NCBI GenBank assembly: GCA_946902985.2
Contig: OX336393.1
Span: 45,771,131-45,835,130 of the forward strand
Direction of reading: 5' to 3'
DNA length: 64,000 bases
From: Meconema thalassinum
Lineage: Eukaryota > Arthropoda > Insecta > Orthoptera > Tettigoniidae
Shown: positions 19,772 to 31,963 of the stretch, in pieces
Position numbering within the stretch: the stretch's first letter is position 1
Layout of the letters: each line of letters starts with the position of its first letter
Notes under the pieces: generated by a model
Seen by the model: only the letters and a program-made list of their open reading frames with translations
Databases searched by the model: none
What the model was told of the DNA's origin: nothing
Program-made: the position numbers and the translations under genes

Positions 19772-22764
19772 GTGATGATGGCCTCCTCCCTTGTAAAATT
19801 TCAATCCGGAGGTAAACTAGTCCCCCGTTCGGATCTCCGGGTGGGGACTACTCGAGAGGGGGTTAACATCACAGAAGTGACAAAGAGGAAATCTGACATT
19901 CTACGGATCGGAGCGTGGAATGTTAGAAGTCTGCTAGGAAGTGGAAGGTTAGAAAACTTAGAAAGGGAAATGGATAGGTTGAGGTTGGATTTGGTTCGGA
20001 TTAGTGAAATGCGCTGGCAGGAAGAACAGGACTTTTGGTCAGGAGACTATAGGATCATTAGCACTAAATCAAACAATGGCCAAGCAGGGGTTGGTCTCAT
20101 ATTGAGTAGGACACTTGGACAGCGGGTGGAATATTATGAGCAATATAGTGAACGGATTATTGTAGCAAAAATCAATACTAAGCCTACGTGCACCACAGTG
20201 GTACAAGTCTATATGCCTACCAGTCAAGCTGATGATGAGGATGTTGAAAAGGTCTACGAAGAAATAGACGAAATTCTGAGGTATATCAAGGGTGATGAAA
20301 ATGTTATAGTAATGGGAGATTGGAATGCTGTGGTAGGAAAAGGGAGAGAAGGGAAAATAGTAGGAGATTTCGGATTAGGTGAAAGGAATGATCAAGGAAG
20401 CAGGCTGGTAGAATTCTGCACCGAGCATGAGTTGGTCATAGCTAACACCTTATTCAATAACCACAATAGAATATACACATGGATGAGACCAGGAGATACA
20501 GGGCGTTACCAAATCGACTTCATTATGGTCAAGCAGAGGTTTCGAAACCAGATTTTGGATTGTAAAGCATATCCTGGTGCTGACATAAACTCTGACCACA
20601 ATCTGGTCGTAATGAAATGCAGATTAAAGTTGAAGAAACTGAAGAAAAGTCAAAAGCCAAAAAGGTGGGCAATAGACAGACTGAAAGAGAAGGATGTAAA
20701 CGAAAGATTCAAGAAGAGTATAAAGGAAGGACTAATGAAAAACACTAAACAAACTTCAATTGCAGACGAATGGGCACTTTTGAAGAATGAAATAACAAAA
20801 TCCGCAGAAGAAAACATTGGTAGGAAAGAAAGAATAGGTAGAAAACCGTGGATCACTCAGGATATACTAGAATTGATGGATGAAAGGCGGAAACACAAGA
20901 ATGTCAGAGATGAGAAGGGGAAAGCAGAATACAGACGTCTGAGAAATGAGGTTAACAAGAAGTGCAAGGAAGCGAAAGAAGAATGGTTGAAAGAGAAATG
21001 TGCAGGTATAGAAAATTGTCTGAAATTAGGTAAAGTAGACACAGCTTATCGAAGGATTAAGAATACTTTTGGGGAAAAGAAGACTAAGTGCTGTAATATT
21101 AAGGACACAAATGGAAAGCCTCTAACAGATAGGGAAGAAAAGGTTGAGAGATGGAAAGCTTACATAGAGAGTTTGTATAAGGGAAAGGAGATTGAGAATC
21201 ATGTAATGGAAAGGGAGGAGGAAATTGATGAGGATGCGAAAGGAGATTTAATATTGGGATCAGAATTTGATAGAGCTTTGGAAGACTTAAGCAGGAACAA
21301 AGCACCAGGCATAGATGATATACCGATTGAGTTGCTACGCTGCATAGGAGATGAAGGTCTGATCAGGTTATTTCACTTGGTATGTAATATTTATGAGACA
21401 GGTGAGGTACCCCCTGATTTCAAGAAGAATGTAATCATCCCTATACCAAAGAAAGTGGGAGCTGTCAGATGTGAAGATTACCGTACAATCAGCTTGATTA
21501 CTCATGCTTCAAAGATCCTGTCTAGGATAATTTACAAGAGGATTGAAAGCCAGATAGAAACGGAGTTGGGTGAAGACCAGTTTGGATCCGGGGGAAATGT
21601 AGGAACAAGGGAAGCTGTACTAAGTCTTAGGCTGATTTTGGAAGGTAGAATAAGGAAAGATAAGAGAACGTTCATGGCTTTTGTAGGCTTAGAAAAGGCT
21701 TTTGATAACGTTGATAGGACTAAATTGTTTGACATTATGAAATCGATTGGAGTAAAGTACAGAGATAGGAGGGTGATATACAATCTATACAGAAACCAGA
21801 CAGCAGTCATTCGAGTTGAAGGACATGAGAGAGAAGCTGGTATTCAGAAAGGTGTAAGGCAAGGCTGCAACTTATCACCCATACTTTTCAATCTTTACAT
21901 TGAACAAGCAATGAAGGAAATTAGAGAAAAATTTAAAGTGGGAGTGAAGATTCAAGGAGAAATAATTTCAACTCTGAGATTTGCTGATGACATCGTCATC
22001 TTGGCCGACAAGCCTGAGGATTTGAATGAGTTTTTGAATGGTATGGACTCCGTCATACAGAAAAAAATTCATGATGAAAATTAATAAATGTAAAACAAAA
22101 ATACTGGAATGCAGCCGAAATAAATCAGAAACCTCTATGGAGATCAAATTGACAGGTGAAAAGCTGAAGGAAGTAGAAGACTTCTGTTACTTAGGAAGTA
22201 GAATAACCAGTGATGGACGAAGCAAAGAGGATATAAAAAGTAGGTTGGCTCAGGCAAAGAAAGCTTGTCTACAAAAAAGGAATCTGCTGACATCGAATAT
22301 AGATTTAGGTATTAGGAAGTCATTTTTGAAAGCCTTTGTCTGGAGCGTGGTGCTCTATGGAAGTGAAACTTGAACTATTGGTGCAGCAGAAAAGAGGAGA
22401 ATAGAAGCATTTGAAATGTGGTGTTACAGGAGAATGATGAAGATCAGATGGGTATATGGGGTTACAAACATAGAGGTATTAAGACGAGTGGGAGAGGAGA
22501 GATGTTTCTGGCGACTGCTAATGAAGAGAAGAGATAGGTTGGTAGGACACATACTAAGACACCCAGGAATAGCAAGCTTAGTTATGGAAGGAAGGGTCGA
22601 GGACAAGAACTGTAGGGGTAGACCAAGGTCAGAATATGTTAAACAGATTGCCTCAGATGTAGGGTGTGGTAGTTATGTAGAGATGAAACGATTAGCTCAG
22701 GACAGGGAGGGATGGAGGGCTGCATCAAACCAGTCAAAGGACTGAAGACTCAAACAACAACAAG
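19772..22764 (+). pseudogene. RTE-type LINE, nearly full length
   Basis: The ORF begins at 19772 and encodes an apurinic-type endonuclease (RIGAWNVRSL near 45, SEMRW, MGDWNAVVG, and SDHNLVV near 275), then an RT with NVIIPIPKKVGAVRCEDYRT, GVRQGCNLSPILFN and RFADDIVILAD near 738. Three faults are visible. Motif A reads FVGLEKAFD where the family has D at the third position, near residue 638, removing a catalytic aspartate. A run of 7 A near 22060 shifts the frame. TGA at 22370-22372 replaces what is normally a tryptophan in SETW. The C-terminal WCYRRMMKIRW and RGRPRSEY signatures follow to 22745, and the element ends in (CAA)n at about 22764. It is recognisable and recent but not active as read. 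Confidence 0.9.
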
Positions 22765-23016
22765 CCGTTTACCCTCCAGGTTGGTGGAACCCACGGACTC
22801 AGCGAGGGAACTCACCACTACCGCCTCTACGGGCAGTGTCCTAGAGCTGGGAACATCGAATCGGATGGGATACAACTGGTGAGGTGGGATTGGCACCTCG
22901 CCCAGGCGGCCTCACCTGCAAAGCGAACAGGGGCCTTATGAGGGAAGGTAAGGGATGGTTAGGATGGATAGGCAAGGAAGAGGGAAGGAGGCGGCCGTGG
23001 CCTTTGAAGGAGGTAC
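22765..23016 (-). mobile_element. tRNA-derived SINE, family d, 3' part of split copy
   Basis: It matches 37637-37850 of the second family-d copy (for example GGACTCAGCGAGGGAACTCA and GCCCAGGCGGCCTCACCTGC). It stops at GGTAC where the LTR element begins; the rest, including the tRNA-like head, resumes at 37278. So one SINE was cut by the insertion. Confidence 0.85.
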
Positions 23017-26000
23017 TGTACCCGATATCCTGATAGTAGGCTGTCAGATATCCGCCCCCTCAATCGGATTGCCAATAATCAAACGCACCGGCACAGCTAC
23101 ATCAATGAAAATGGCACTGACAGATACTATCGAGATTAGAGCACAATAGTTAACAAGAAAATTATTGTGGAACACACCAAAATATACGGGGGTTCATACT
23201 TACCTTTACTTACCTCTTAAATTTATCTCGGGGACTGGGTTATCAACTGGATCACTTAAAAGTATGCCCACACAATAACCTCCACCATGATATTTAAAAT
23301 GAACCAGAACGGAGACGAGAAACTTTAAACTGCACAACAATTTATTTCACAAAAAGAATGATTTAACAAACAAAAAAAAAAAAAAAAAATCAACGTGGCA
23401 ATCAGAAGCCATCGACCACATAACCATGTCCTCCTGTAGGACCTGTATTCTCTACATATAATGTTTCAGCTTTCTCAAGCTCATAGCAACGTAAAATAAT
23501 AATGCACTGGGGATGGAAACGGGATTTGGGATGAGACACATATATCAATTGTTTTGCGTGTTTATATACTTCACATTTTATTTATAGCCACAAGGCTATT
23601 ATGGAACGTCCTTGGCCTCTGTAACACAGTTGTCCGGGCCAGCTGCAATGCACCTGTATCGTCAAAGCGGACTCCCGTTCGTTCAAACCTAGCATAAGCG
23701 TGTTACCTCAGAGCTCGGCTCTCCTTTTCAAACACGTAAATGTTCACATCTCAACTGAAATATTATCACGCAAATGTCTTACATGCTTCATTCAAACACC
23801 AGTGGATTCCTCCAATAATCCCAAATCATGATTAATTGTTTAAACCACTTGTTTAATTAGCGTTGTTTAGAGTATAAAAACAAAACTCTAAATGTTAATA
23901 ACAAAAGTTCATTAATTATTTATGACAATAATAAATTGTTTATAACAATGTCAAATGACAATTGAAAAATATATATTCGCCACTCTCAATCCTTTTCATT
24001 TCAAATTATTTAACAAAGATATTTACAAAATTATTTTACAATGTTAATTGTTTATATTATTTATACAAGAAATACATTAAACCACACGTTTATCCGGTTG
24101 ATAATTACTCAAATCGTGATGATATAATCGACCAATGAAGGTTAGTTATATTTAACTGTCAAATTCAGGTTTAATAAGGTTTAATAATAATTATTAATAT
24201 TTGTGACGGTAACCTCCATTCAAAATCTTTATCTCAAATTATTTAACACTCTTGTTAATTTTAACAGTATCTTCATATGAATAATCTTTCAAAGAACAAG
24301 AACAATACATACAGCGGGAAAATACTTCGCTTATAACGCACAAAATTGCACAAAAATTGGCCCAAAATTCATCATATATTTTCATATATATGGCATAAAA
24401 ATCTTCCAAACTACACACAAAAACCTCCACTTATAAATTCATCAACTTCATTAATTATTGTGGGAACCTCCTTCATAATTCAAGGGCATTATTCAACAGC
24501 GACTTTTACACGTCCACTGAACTAACGATTATACATCCATTGTTCCTCTTTAAAAATTCTTATATTCATCAATTGTAATAATGACTGTTATTATTTAACC
24601 TTCGTGGGTTTCATTCATGAATCGATATGAAGTAAAAATTTGCCAATCACAAATAAATTTAATAGCAAATTACGATTAGACACTCCTGCCTGGTCTATCA
24701 AAATTGAGATTATCATCTTCAAAGTAACGCAGTATAAAAATACTATCTTCAAACAAAGTTCACCTAAACTGCAAAATAGTCGAATAGAATACAATTAGAC
24801 TGTGGAATGCAAACATTATTGTTCCAATCTATAATTGAGAAAAACTCCTATCAAATGTTCATTACTATAGTGTATTCAATAAATCGAAATAAAAGTTCAT
24901 ATTTCATAAAATTGTCTATAATGCAATGATAAATGTCTATGTTGCAATCATGTTCATAAGACGACTAGTATTTCAAAGATCGTCGATATCGTAATAGATT
25001 TTAACGCTCTAAAATCATTTAATCATTCTTCTTTCTTGAGGATGACAAAAAATTGGTCAAAGTAATTTACTGAATAGAATTACTTTAATAAAATGACACG
25101 CTGTCTGAATTCAAATCTGCTATAGCAAATGGTTAACTTTACAGTCAAATCGTGACTACAAAAATATGCAAATTACTGAAAGAATCTAAATCATCAGTCT
25201 CAACTGATCCAAAATTATTAAGTATGCCAATGACATAACAATGTCTCAAAAATCGAAGAAAAAGGCATAAATCATCGAAGTGTACTGAGTACAGAAATAT
25301 CAATCAAGAAAATGGGGCAAAAGATAGGACAGAAAATATGGAAAGAATGGTTGCTCAGATATCGCTACAAGACTCAAATAATACAAGAAACGTTCACGAC
25401 TACCTTATCTGTTGATTGAAGATCTAGAGGAAAGTTTTCAAAGAAAACTGCTGTTGGTTCCAATTCACCAGCGTGAAGATGTGCTCCGTCCTCGAACCTG
25501 GAATCAGCGTCCTCGGAGAATCAAACTGCTTCCTCCTCCGAAATTGCACTGCTCCGTGGATACGAAAAACATCCTTCTGGCAAAACTCTTCTTTGTGCGC
25601 CGGGACAACCCTGGCCTCTCTTGAAAGTTCCCTGAAGTTTTTGCAGGAAGTCGCCATGAAGTTTATTGTAGTTATTTCCGCAGAAATATTCATAGATGTG
25701 GAGTATGAAAATATTTCCACTGTTATCTGGTATAATTCAGCGATGGATTCACGATGCAGGAGTGTAGTTGGATGTTCACTACATGCTCGCTTTTGTAAAA
25801 AGACGATTAACGAAGTTCCATGCTGTTACTTTACTCCAATCAATATATGTCCCAATTGCATTAAAGCCTTAGCCTTCCATCTCAACTACTGTTATAATCA
25901 TTGAAAGCACTGCAAGATTATAATGTTCCATAGTCGAATGTATCGTTGTAATACCAAACGTATTCTCCAATATCACTGTTGCACTCCACGTGTCAGCCGT

Positions 26001-26930
26001 AGTGTATAATGTGGAATTTTAAAAGTGTTTCTCATGTGGCGAGAAAATCACTTTTGTTGGCAGCCTTAAAGTTCCAATATCTTTCGAAGTATAACTGTGA
26101 AATTGTTCAAATCTTGTACACACCTCAATGTTGTACTGCCCAATAGAATTATAATGCAGGCTGAAGTTAGCCCTTGATATCTTGACTGGTGGAAACGTTA
26201 ATGTGAGCGTTTCAACTTCACCTAGTTTCGAGCAGCGTAAAATGGAACTGCTCCGAGTTCGTTCGATGCGCCGGGCTTTAACCACGCTAAAGACAACTTA
26301 CTTCACTGAATCACTTGAAAATAACTATATATCACCAGAAATATATATGCGATCTGACATATGAGATCTGAGTTCTGCGTTCTGAGATTATGAGTTCTGA
26401 GAGCTCCTCTCTTCTGTGCACGACCTTTTATCAACTTCTTAAGGGGCGTATCCATCCTTTCCATAGCCTGTTGCTGCGTCATTGCTAGAAGTTTTAACTT
26501 TGGCTATACTTGACGGATTTTCAAATTTCAAAAACTCAAAATTAATTTCTTCAAAATTCCAAATCAATGCCATAACTGAAAATAGATTTCCACAAATCTG
26601 CATGCCAAAAGTAATCAAATATCGTAGTTTCAGCAATCTCCGTCTTCCTTCCAAACTATCGTTCATTGGTTCGAGTCTCTCCTCCAATAGCGTAGCTTCT
26701 TCCTTAGCACAATACCTTGTTTCCTGCGACTGCGTCGTAAATCTAAGATCTTTCTCGAACAAAATCATGACGTCACCAAGAATCTCAGCTCAATCAGCCT
26801 ACTGGCATGAAATCTGCGTCATCCGTGCCTACGTCATGAGTATCCACGTCATAACTTTGACATCCATAACTTTACTCATATATGCCAATACAGCCATCGT
26901 GGTCTCAATATAATTCAATTTCCGGGGGCA
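23017..26930 (-). repeat. 3' LTR (~3.9 kb)
   Basis: Nearly identical to 33359-37273. Differences include an A-run length change near 23370, a one-base indel near 24670, and a two-base change plus indel near 26898. The LTR is far longer than the few hundred bases usual for insect gypsy elements. Small ORFs inside (for example 25473-25904) recur in the other LTR only because the LTRs are copies, and I see no protein family in them. Confidence 0.95.
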
Positions 26931-26942
26931 TTCTCCCTTCAC
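26931..26942 (-). promoter_or_regulatory. polypurine tract
   Basis: On the minus strand GTGAAGGGAGAA lies directly before the 3' LTR start TGCCCCC. This is the expected site for plus-strand DNA priming during reverse transcription. Confidence 0.65.
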
Positions 26943-27023
26943 CACGTTTTAAAAACAGTTGCAAATTGTTTTTAAACTCTGTGTTATAAATATCTCAATT
27001 CACTTGAACACGAAATTGAATTA

Positions 27024-30000
27024 TTATTGGCTTACTCTTAGATAATATCTCTTCAAGTTCCCAGCATTGAACTTGCCATAAACGACATTATTCTCATCAT
27101 CGTAGAGTTCATAACAGTTGTTTCCATAGGCATTCGTAATTCTGAACGGACCCATGAATACTATTCCAAACTTGGGATAGATTTTCTTACCCACGTCAGC
27201 CTTGACAGGTCTGCGTAATAATACCAGATTTCCAATTTCTAAAGGAGCACCAAAACGTTTTCCAGCTACTCTTTTCAGTCGTTTTTGTGCTGCTTTCTGG
27301 AGTTGTTCCTTCGCTCTGTCTATTCTCTGCTGCCTTCCTAAGTCGGGATCTCTAGGAACGTGGTTAAAAAGATTATCCCACGGCCTTTCTGGGTTTCTTC
27401 CTAGATGAAGTCTCATTGGCACCTCTCCTGTGCTCTCCTGCACTGTAGAATTTAGACATTCCTCAATAAGGGGTACAAATCTCACCCAACCAGCATGATC
27501 ATTTGGACAGAAAATTCGACAGAATTTCGAAAATTCAGCCATATATCTTTCCGAAGAATTGGATTCCGGATATCGCACGCTTGAAAATATGTGCTTAATA
27601 CCAAGCCTTTCCATATCTGCAGCAAATTCTAAGGATGTAAACTGAGCTCCATGATCCGAAAGTAGATATTCTGATTTAACAGCTTTTGGAAATACAGCAT
27701 GTTCCAGTCTGCTTACAACGTTCCTCGTGTTAGCTTTTTGCATGGGACTCATTGTTACAAATTTTGAGAAGACATCCACGGTAACCAACAGATACTGATT
27801 ACCCTGATATCCCTTCGGACAAGGACCAAATATGTCTGTCGCCATGAGTTCATTCGGTTTAGAGGGAATCATCGCCTTAGGTTTTCCTTTTAATAGAGCG
27901 GAAGCATACTTTGCTCTTTGACATTTATCACATGAACGAATGACATTAGCAATACTGGAACGCATGTTAGTCCAAATAAACCTCTCTTTGAGGGTATCAA
28001 GAGTTTTATCTAAACCCGCATGTCCAGTTGCGTGATGAGCTACCCACACTAAATTGACAACAAGTTTAGGTGGCACGACTATTCGAAGCTTTGTATGCGC
28101 AGAGTCAGCATACTTACATACAATGTCTCCACTCAAGACAAGGTGTCGTGAATCTCTCTGTGTAGCTGCATAGTCAACATCAGTATTGTCCATGTAACCC
28201 TTAAGGAACCTGTACATTTTCCTGATTGGAGCGTGTCTCTTCTGTGACACACCGATTCGGGCTAATCTCCTAACGGTCTCTTGATCTTGCTGCTCCAATT
28301 GTACATGGTGTATCTGCACATTTTTGATAGGGTGACGTGATAAAGCATCAGCCAGTAAGTTATCTTTCCCAGGCTGATGGATGATAGTGGCGTTAAACTG
28401 TTGGGTGAACAAAGCCCAACGTGTCAATCTATCACTAGACATGTCAGTTTGCAGCATAAACTGAAGTGCTTTGTGATCTGTAATAATTATAACCTTGTGT
28501 CCCAGCAACAATTTTTTCCAAGCTTGCAAAGCTGTTACAAAAGCTAACGCTTCTAGTTCTGTCGTAAAGTAATTTTCCTCGTGTTTCTTTAACTTCCGAC
28601 TAGTGAACGCAATGTAGTGCTTGTTGCCTGCCTCGTCTTTTTGGTATAAGACTGCACTAATGCCTATTCTTGATGCATCAGACTCTATATAGAATACCTT
28701 CTCAAAGTCTGGGTACTCCAGTTTGACGTTGTTTCTGAGCATCTCCTTTGCTTTCTCAAAAGCCTCGTCTGCTGCGGTACTCCATTTCCATCTATTATTT
28801 TTCTTGAGTAAATCATACAGAGGAGCCATAATTTCAGAGTATCTCGGACAGAGGCTGCTAATGAATTGGCAAGCGCCTACAAATTCTCTGACTTGTTTCA
28901 CCTTAGTTGGCTTTGGGAATCTTGTGATCGCATCTACTTTCTGCATGTTTGGATGATATCCATCCTTATCAATGGTATGCCCTAAGTAATTGATCTCCTT
29001 CTTCAAGAATTGACATTTTCCAAAATTGACCTTGATATTGGCCTCCCTTAAATTTTCAAACAACTTTCTCAAGTGCACTAAATGTTCTGCGGCGTTGGGT
29101 GAAGATACAATTAAATCGTCAATGTAGCAGTTTACATTCTCCTTTACTTCGTCAGTGAGCTTGCTATCAAGTGCTCGAATGAGTGCTGGTCCACTGTTGA
29201 CCATTCCAAAAGGCATTCTCACAAAGACCCATGACGTCTGGTCAAATAGGAATCCAGTGTACTGCATACTTTCTTCCTCCAGTTGAACTTGGTAAAACGA
29301 AGATGTCAAGTCAAGAACACTGAAACATGCTCTCCCTTTGAACTTTCTAAGCAGATCTCTGATCTTAGGTGGTCGGTCATTTTCTGGAAGAATCTTCAAG
29401 TTGATGGTCCGAGCATCGAGACAAAGACGTATCTGACCATTACTTTTCTTCACTACAGTGATGGGGTTTATGTAAGACGACGCCTGTTTTTTAATAATCC
29501 CGTCTACCTCCATTTTTCTGATCAACCCTCGTACTTCTTGATAGTATTTCTCAGGTATGGGGTATATTCTCTTTTGGTAACGGGTTTCATCGGTCAGCCT
29601 TATCTTATACTTATAGTCTTTAATCAATCCAGGCTTTTCATCAAAAATATCTTGGAATTCTTTTATCAAATCCTCAAATTCCCCCGGAATTTCTTCAAAT
29701 CCTTCAGTTTTTCTACTGGGTATTTCTGTTATATTCTCTACGTCGTTAATAATGGTATTTAAAATTTCTTCCCTAAGGTCTATCTCCAGACTGTTTTTCA
29801 CGTCCTGTTCTTCGATCTCTTCTGTGATCATGTGCCCATCATTAAAGCTAATACTTCTATTCTTCATATCAATAATGGCTCCAACTTTCGATATAAAATC
29901 GATTCCCAGCACAATATCGAAATGGATCTTGTTAACCACAATGAAGAACTGTTCATAATTCCTTCCATTAATTTCAAAGTTCAACAGCACTTGGATCTTG

Positions 30001-31937
30001 CATTTCACTGCCTTGTCTTGGAAAATTCCTCTCACTTTGACGGTAGAAACAGGTAAAACTGTCATGTTTTCTCCTTTTAACAGACTTGGATAGCATTCAT
30101 CAGAAATGATAGAAATAATTGCACCAGTATCCATAAGAGCTTTATACTGTTGGCCATCTATCAGTACAGAAATAATAGGTAATGCACATGGTCTTTCCTC
30201 TTTGACGATTCCCCTCTCTTCTAATAAATCCTCATCAGTTACTTCGTAAATTTCGTTAATGGTAATCAGGTGTGGTGTGGCAATGTATTCATGGTTTCTC
30301 ACTGTCGTTGAGAAATCGGCGTTCTTTTGTGTGTTACCAATCTCAAAGTTCCCCTGCTGACTTGTAGAAGGACCAGGATCGATCACTACATCCTGTCTTT
30401 TCTTTTGATTTTCAGCTTCCTTTTCTCGTAATTCCTTCAGATACAGCTGACTTTCTTTCTCTCTTTCTTGATACTTGTCGGGTGTCATAACCTGACCTTG
30501 AGAATTCTGATTCTGATTCTGGTACTGGTTATTTCTGTTATAATTTCTGTTATAACCATTGTTGTAGTATCTACCTCTTCCGTTTTTGTAATTCCCTCTA
30601 TTATTATTCCAGCCTCGTCTTTGCTGATATGGACGGTAACCTTGGGATCTGTGGTTGCGGAAAAAATTATTCCTGTGAGGACCTACATTTTCAGTTTTTC
30701 CTTCCTCAGGCTTATCAGTTTGTTGCACTTGATCCATGTAGACCGTATTAACGTCTTTGAATTCGTGCCTCTGACCTTTTTGTACCAAATTTGGCATTGG
30801 ACTCGTGTAGTCAAGCCTTCTCAACAATTCGTCCATACTTGTCAAATCTCTAATGTTTGACGATATGATCAGTCTTCTTACCTCCACAGGCAGCATACGT
30901 GAAATCGCATCTATCAACTGCTCTGTTGACAATGGGGGTTGCAAAAATCTCAAGCGTGATAGTTGGCTCGTGAAGAAATCAGCGTACCGTGTTGGAAGAG
31001 TACCTGAATACTTCCTCGAGTATACCTCAGCTCTTAATGAATTCTGAGCTTCTATTGACCAGAATCGTTTAATCAGTGCCTCTGCAAATTCGTCAAAATT
31101 GCTGAAAGTGTACCGAAATGCTCTAAACCATTCGAGGGGTCCTCCAGCTAGAAATCTTTCTACGATTCTCATCTCTCTCTCTCTAGGAATGTGGGCTTCT
31201 ATGAAATAGTCTTTAAGATTCCTGATATATTCGATCGGTGTGAGACTATCAGTGTTGCTAAATTTTTGAGGTTTGTCTTCAAAATTCCGGATGACTGTCA
31301 CATTTCTCGGATATGAATCCATATAATTCCTCCCACTATCACGATACTTCCATTCGGGTTCAATATTCCGATCCTCTTCTTCTTCCCTGAATCTGGATAT
31401 ACGTTCCTCAGGACTAATATCTCTCTCTTCTGTATTAAGGTTACCTCTTCTCACGTAATTTCTCTCCTCTTCACCAGTCAATCCTTCGGTATCCTTGTCT
31501 GTGATTTCCGTGATGACTTTCCTAATCAACTCTTCCTTATAGGTTTCCATCATGCTAGCTTCTCCTAGTTTCAAATTCTGCAGCTTGCTCGTAGTTTCAT
31601 TAACATCAGAGACAACCTTGTGAATCTGTTCCTCTAACGCAGTTTTTAATGCTTGCACGTCCTGACCTATTTGAGTTCTATCCTCTACTTGCTTTTCGGA
31701 TAGCGAATCCATCCTTACATTCAAGTCTTTCCTAATCTGAACTACTTCGTTATTAATGTCTACTTGTGTACTGGCAAGTTTTCTTTCAATTCGTTCTTGA
31801 ATCTGATCTACATGTTCCTCACTTGACCTGTTCCATTCATCTTTCCACACCGTTACATTTGCAGTTAACATTTCCGCAATATCTACTTCGATGTCCTCCT
31901 TAAGTAAACGATTGTGATCTAATACTTGGGTTCTCAT
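27024..31937 (-). CDS. Gag-Pol polyprotein, Ty3/gypsy type
   Basis: One open frame of 1637 codons. Order: coiled-coil start (~1-150); capsid-like segment near 258-370 (GPLEWFRAFRYTFSNFDEF); an Arg/Gly/Asn-rich nucleocapsid at ~420-485, with no CCHC zinc knuckle; protease with DTGA at 603-606; reverse transcriptase with LDLTSSF (D876) and YIDD 938-941; RNase H with ESDAS near 1083 and TTELEAL; integrase with an HHCC zinc finger near 1300 (HHATGHAGLDKT, CDKCQ) and a D,D,E triad in ATDIFGP (~1366), LSDHGAQF (~1427) and SSERYMAE (~1458). Protease-RT-RNase H-integrase order defines Ty3/gypsy. All catalytic residues are present and no stop interrupts it. Unlike the related element at 59264, gag and pol are in one frame here. 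No envelope ORF follows. Confidence 0.95.
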   Translation of the reverse strand: MRTQVLDHNRLLKEDIEVDIAEMLTANVTVWKDEWNRSSEEHVDQIQERIERKLASTQVDINNEVVQIRKDLNVRMDSLSEKQVEDRTQIGQDVQALKTALEEQIHKVVSDVNETTSKLQNLKLGEASMMETYKEELIRKVITEITDKDTEGLTGEEERNYVRRGNLNTEERDISPEERISRFREEEEDRNIEPEWKYRDSGRNYMDSYPRNVTVIRNFEDKPQKFSNTDSLTPIEYIRNLKDYFIEAHIPREREMRIVERFLAGGPLEWFRAFRYTFSNFDEFAEALIKRFWSIEAQNSLRAEVYSRKYSGTLPTRYADFFTSQLSRLRFLQPPLSTEQLIDAISRMLPVEVRRLIISSNIRDLTSMDELLRRLDYTSPMPNLVQKGQRHEFKDVNTVYMDQVQQTDKPEEGKTENVGPHRNNFFRNHRSQGYRPYQQRRGWNNNRGNYKNGRGRYYNNGYNRNYNRNNQYQNQNQNSQGQVMTPDKYQEREKESQLYLKELREKEAENQKKRQDVVIDPGPSTSQQGNFEIGNTQKNADFSTTVRNHEYIATPHLITINEIYEVTDEDLLEERGIVKEERPCALPIISVLIDGQQYKALMDTGAIISIISDECYPSLLKGENMTVLPVSTVKVRGIFQDKAVKCKIQVLLNFEINGRNYEQFFIVVNKIHFDIVLGIDFISKVGAIIDMKNRSISFNDGHMITEEIEEQDVKNSLEIDLREEILNTIINDVENITEIPSRKTEGFEEIPGEFEDLIKEFQDIFDEKPGLIKDYKYKIRLTDETRYQKRIYPIPEKYYQEVRGLIRKMEVDGIIKKQASSYINPITVVKKSNGQIRLCLDARTINLKILPENDRPPKIRDLLRKFKGRACFSVLDLTSSFYQVQLEEESMQYTGFLFDQTSWVFVRMPFGMVNSGPALIRALDSKLTDEVKENVNCYIDDLIVSSPNAAEHLVHLRKLFENLREANIKVNFGKCQFLKKEINYLGHTIDKDGYHPNMQKVDAITRFPKPTKVKQVREFVGACQFISSLCPRYSEIMAPLYDLLKKNNRWKWSTAADEAFEKAKEMLRNNVKLEYPDFEKVFYIESDASRIGISAVLYQKDEAGNKHYIAFTSRKLKKHEENYFTTELEALAFVTALQAWKKLLLGHKVIIITDHKALQFMLQTDMSSDRLTRWALFTQQFNATIIHQPGKDNLLADALSRHPIKNVQIHHVQLEQQDQETVRRLARIGVSQKRHAPIRKMYRFLKGYMDNTDVDYAATQRDSRHLVLSGDIVCKYADSAHTKLRIVVPPKLVVNLVWVAHHATGHAGLDKTLDTLKERFIWTNMRSSIANVIRSCDKCQRAKYASALLKGKPKAMIPSKPNELMATDIFGPCPKGYQGNQYLLVTVDVFSKFVTMSPMQKANTRNVVSRLEHAVFPKAVKSEYLLSDHGAQFTSLEFAADMERLGIKHIFSSVRYPESNSSERYMAEFSKFCRIFCPNDHAGWVRFVPLIEECLNSTVQESTGEVPMRLHLGRNPERPWDNLFNHVPRDPDLGRQQRIDRAKEQLQKAAQKRLKRVAGKRFGAPLEIGNLVLLRRPVKADVGKKIYPKFGIVFMGPFRITNAYGNNCYELYDDENNVVYGKFNAGNLKRYYLRVSQ

Positions 31938-31963
31938 GACCTCTACATCGTATTTTAAACCAG

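Noticed and set aside
25473..25904. 143-codon ORF repeated at 35817-36248
   Set aside because: It is conserved only because both lie in near-identical LTRs; frame choice, composition and lack of motifs give no support for a protein.
26439..26768. 109-codon minus-strand ORF in both LTRs
   Set aside because: Same reason: LTR identity explains the repetition, and no recognisable domain is present.
27024..31937. envelope gene, i.e. an insect errantivirus-like element
   Set aside because: No further ORF lies between the end of pol and the 3' LTR.
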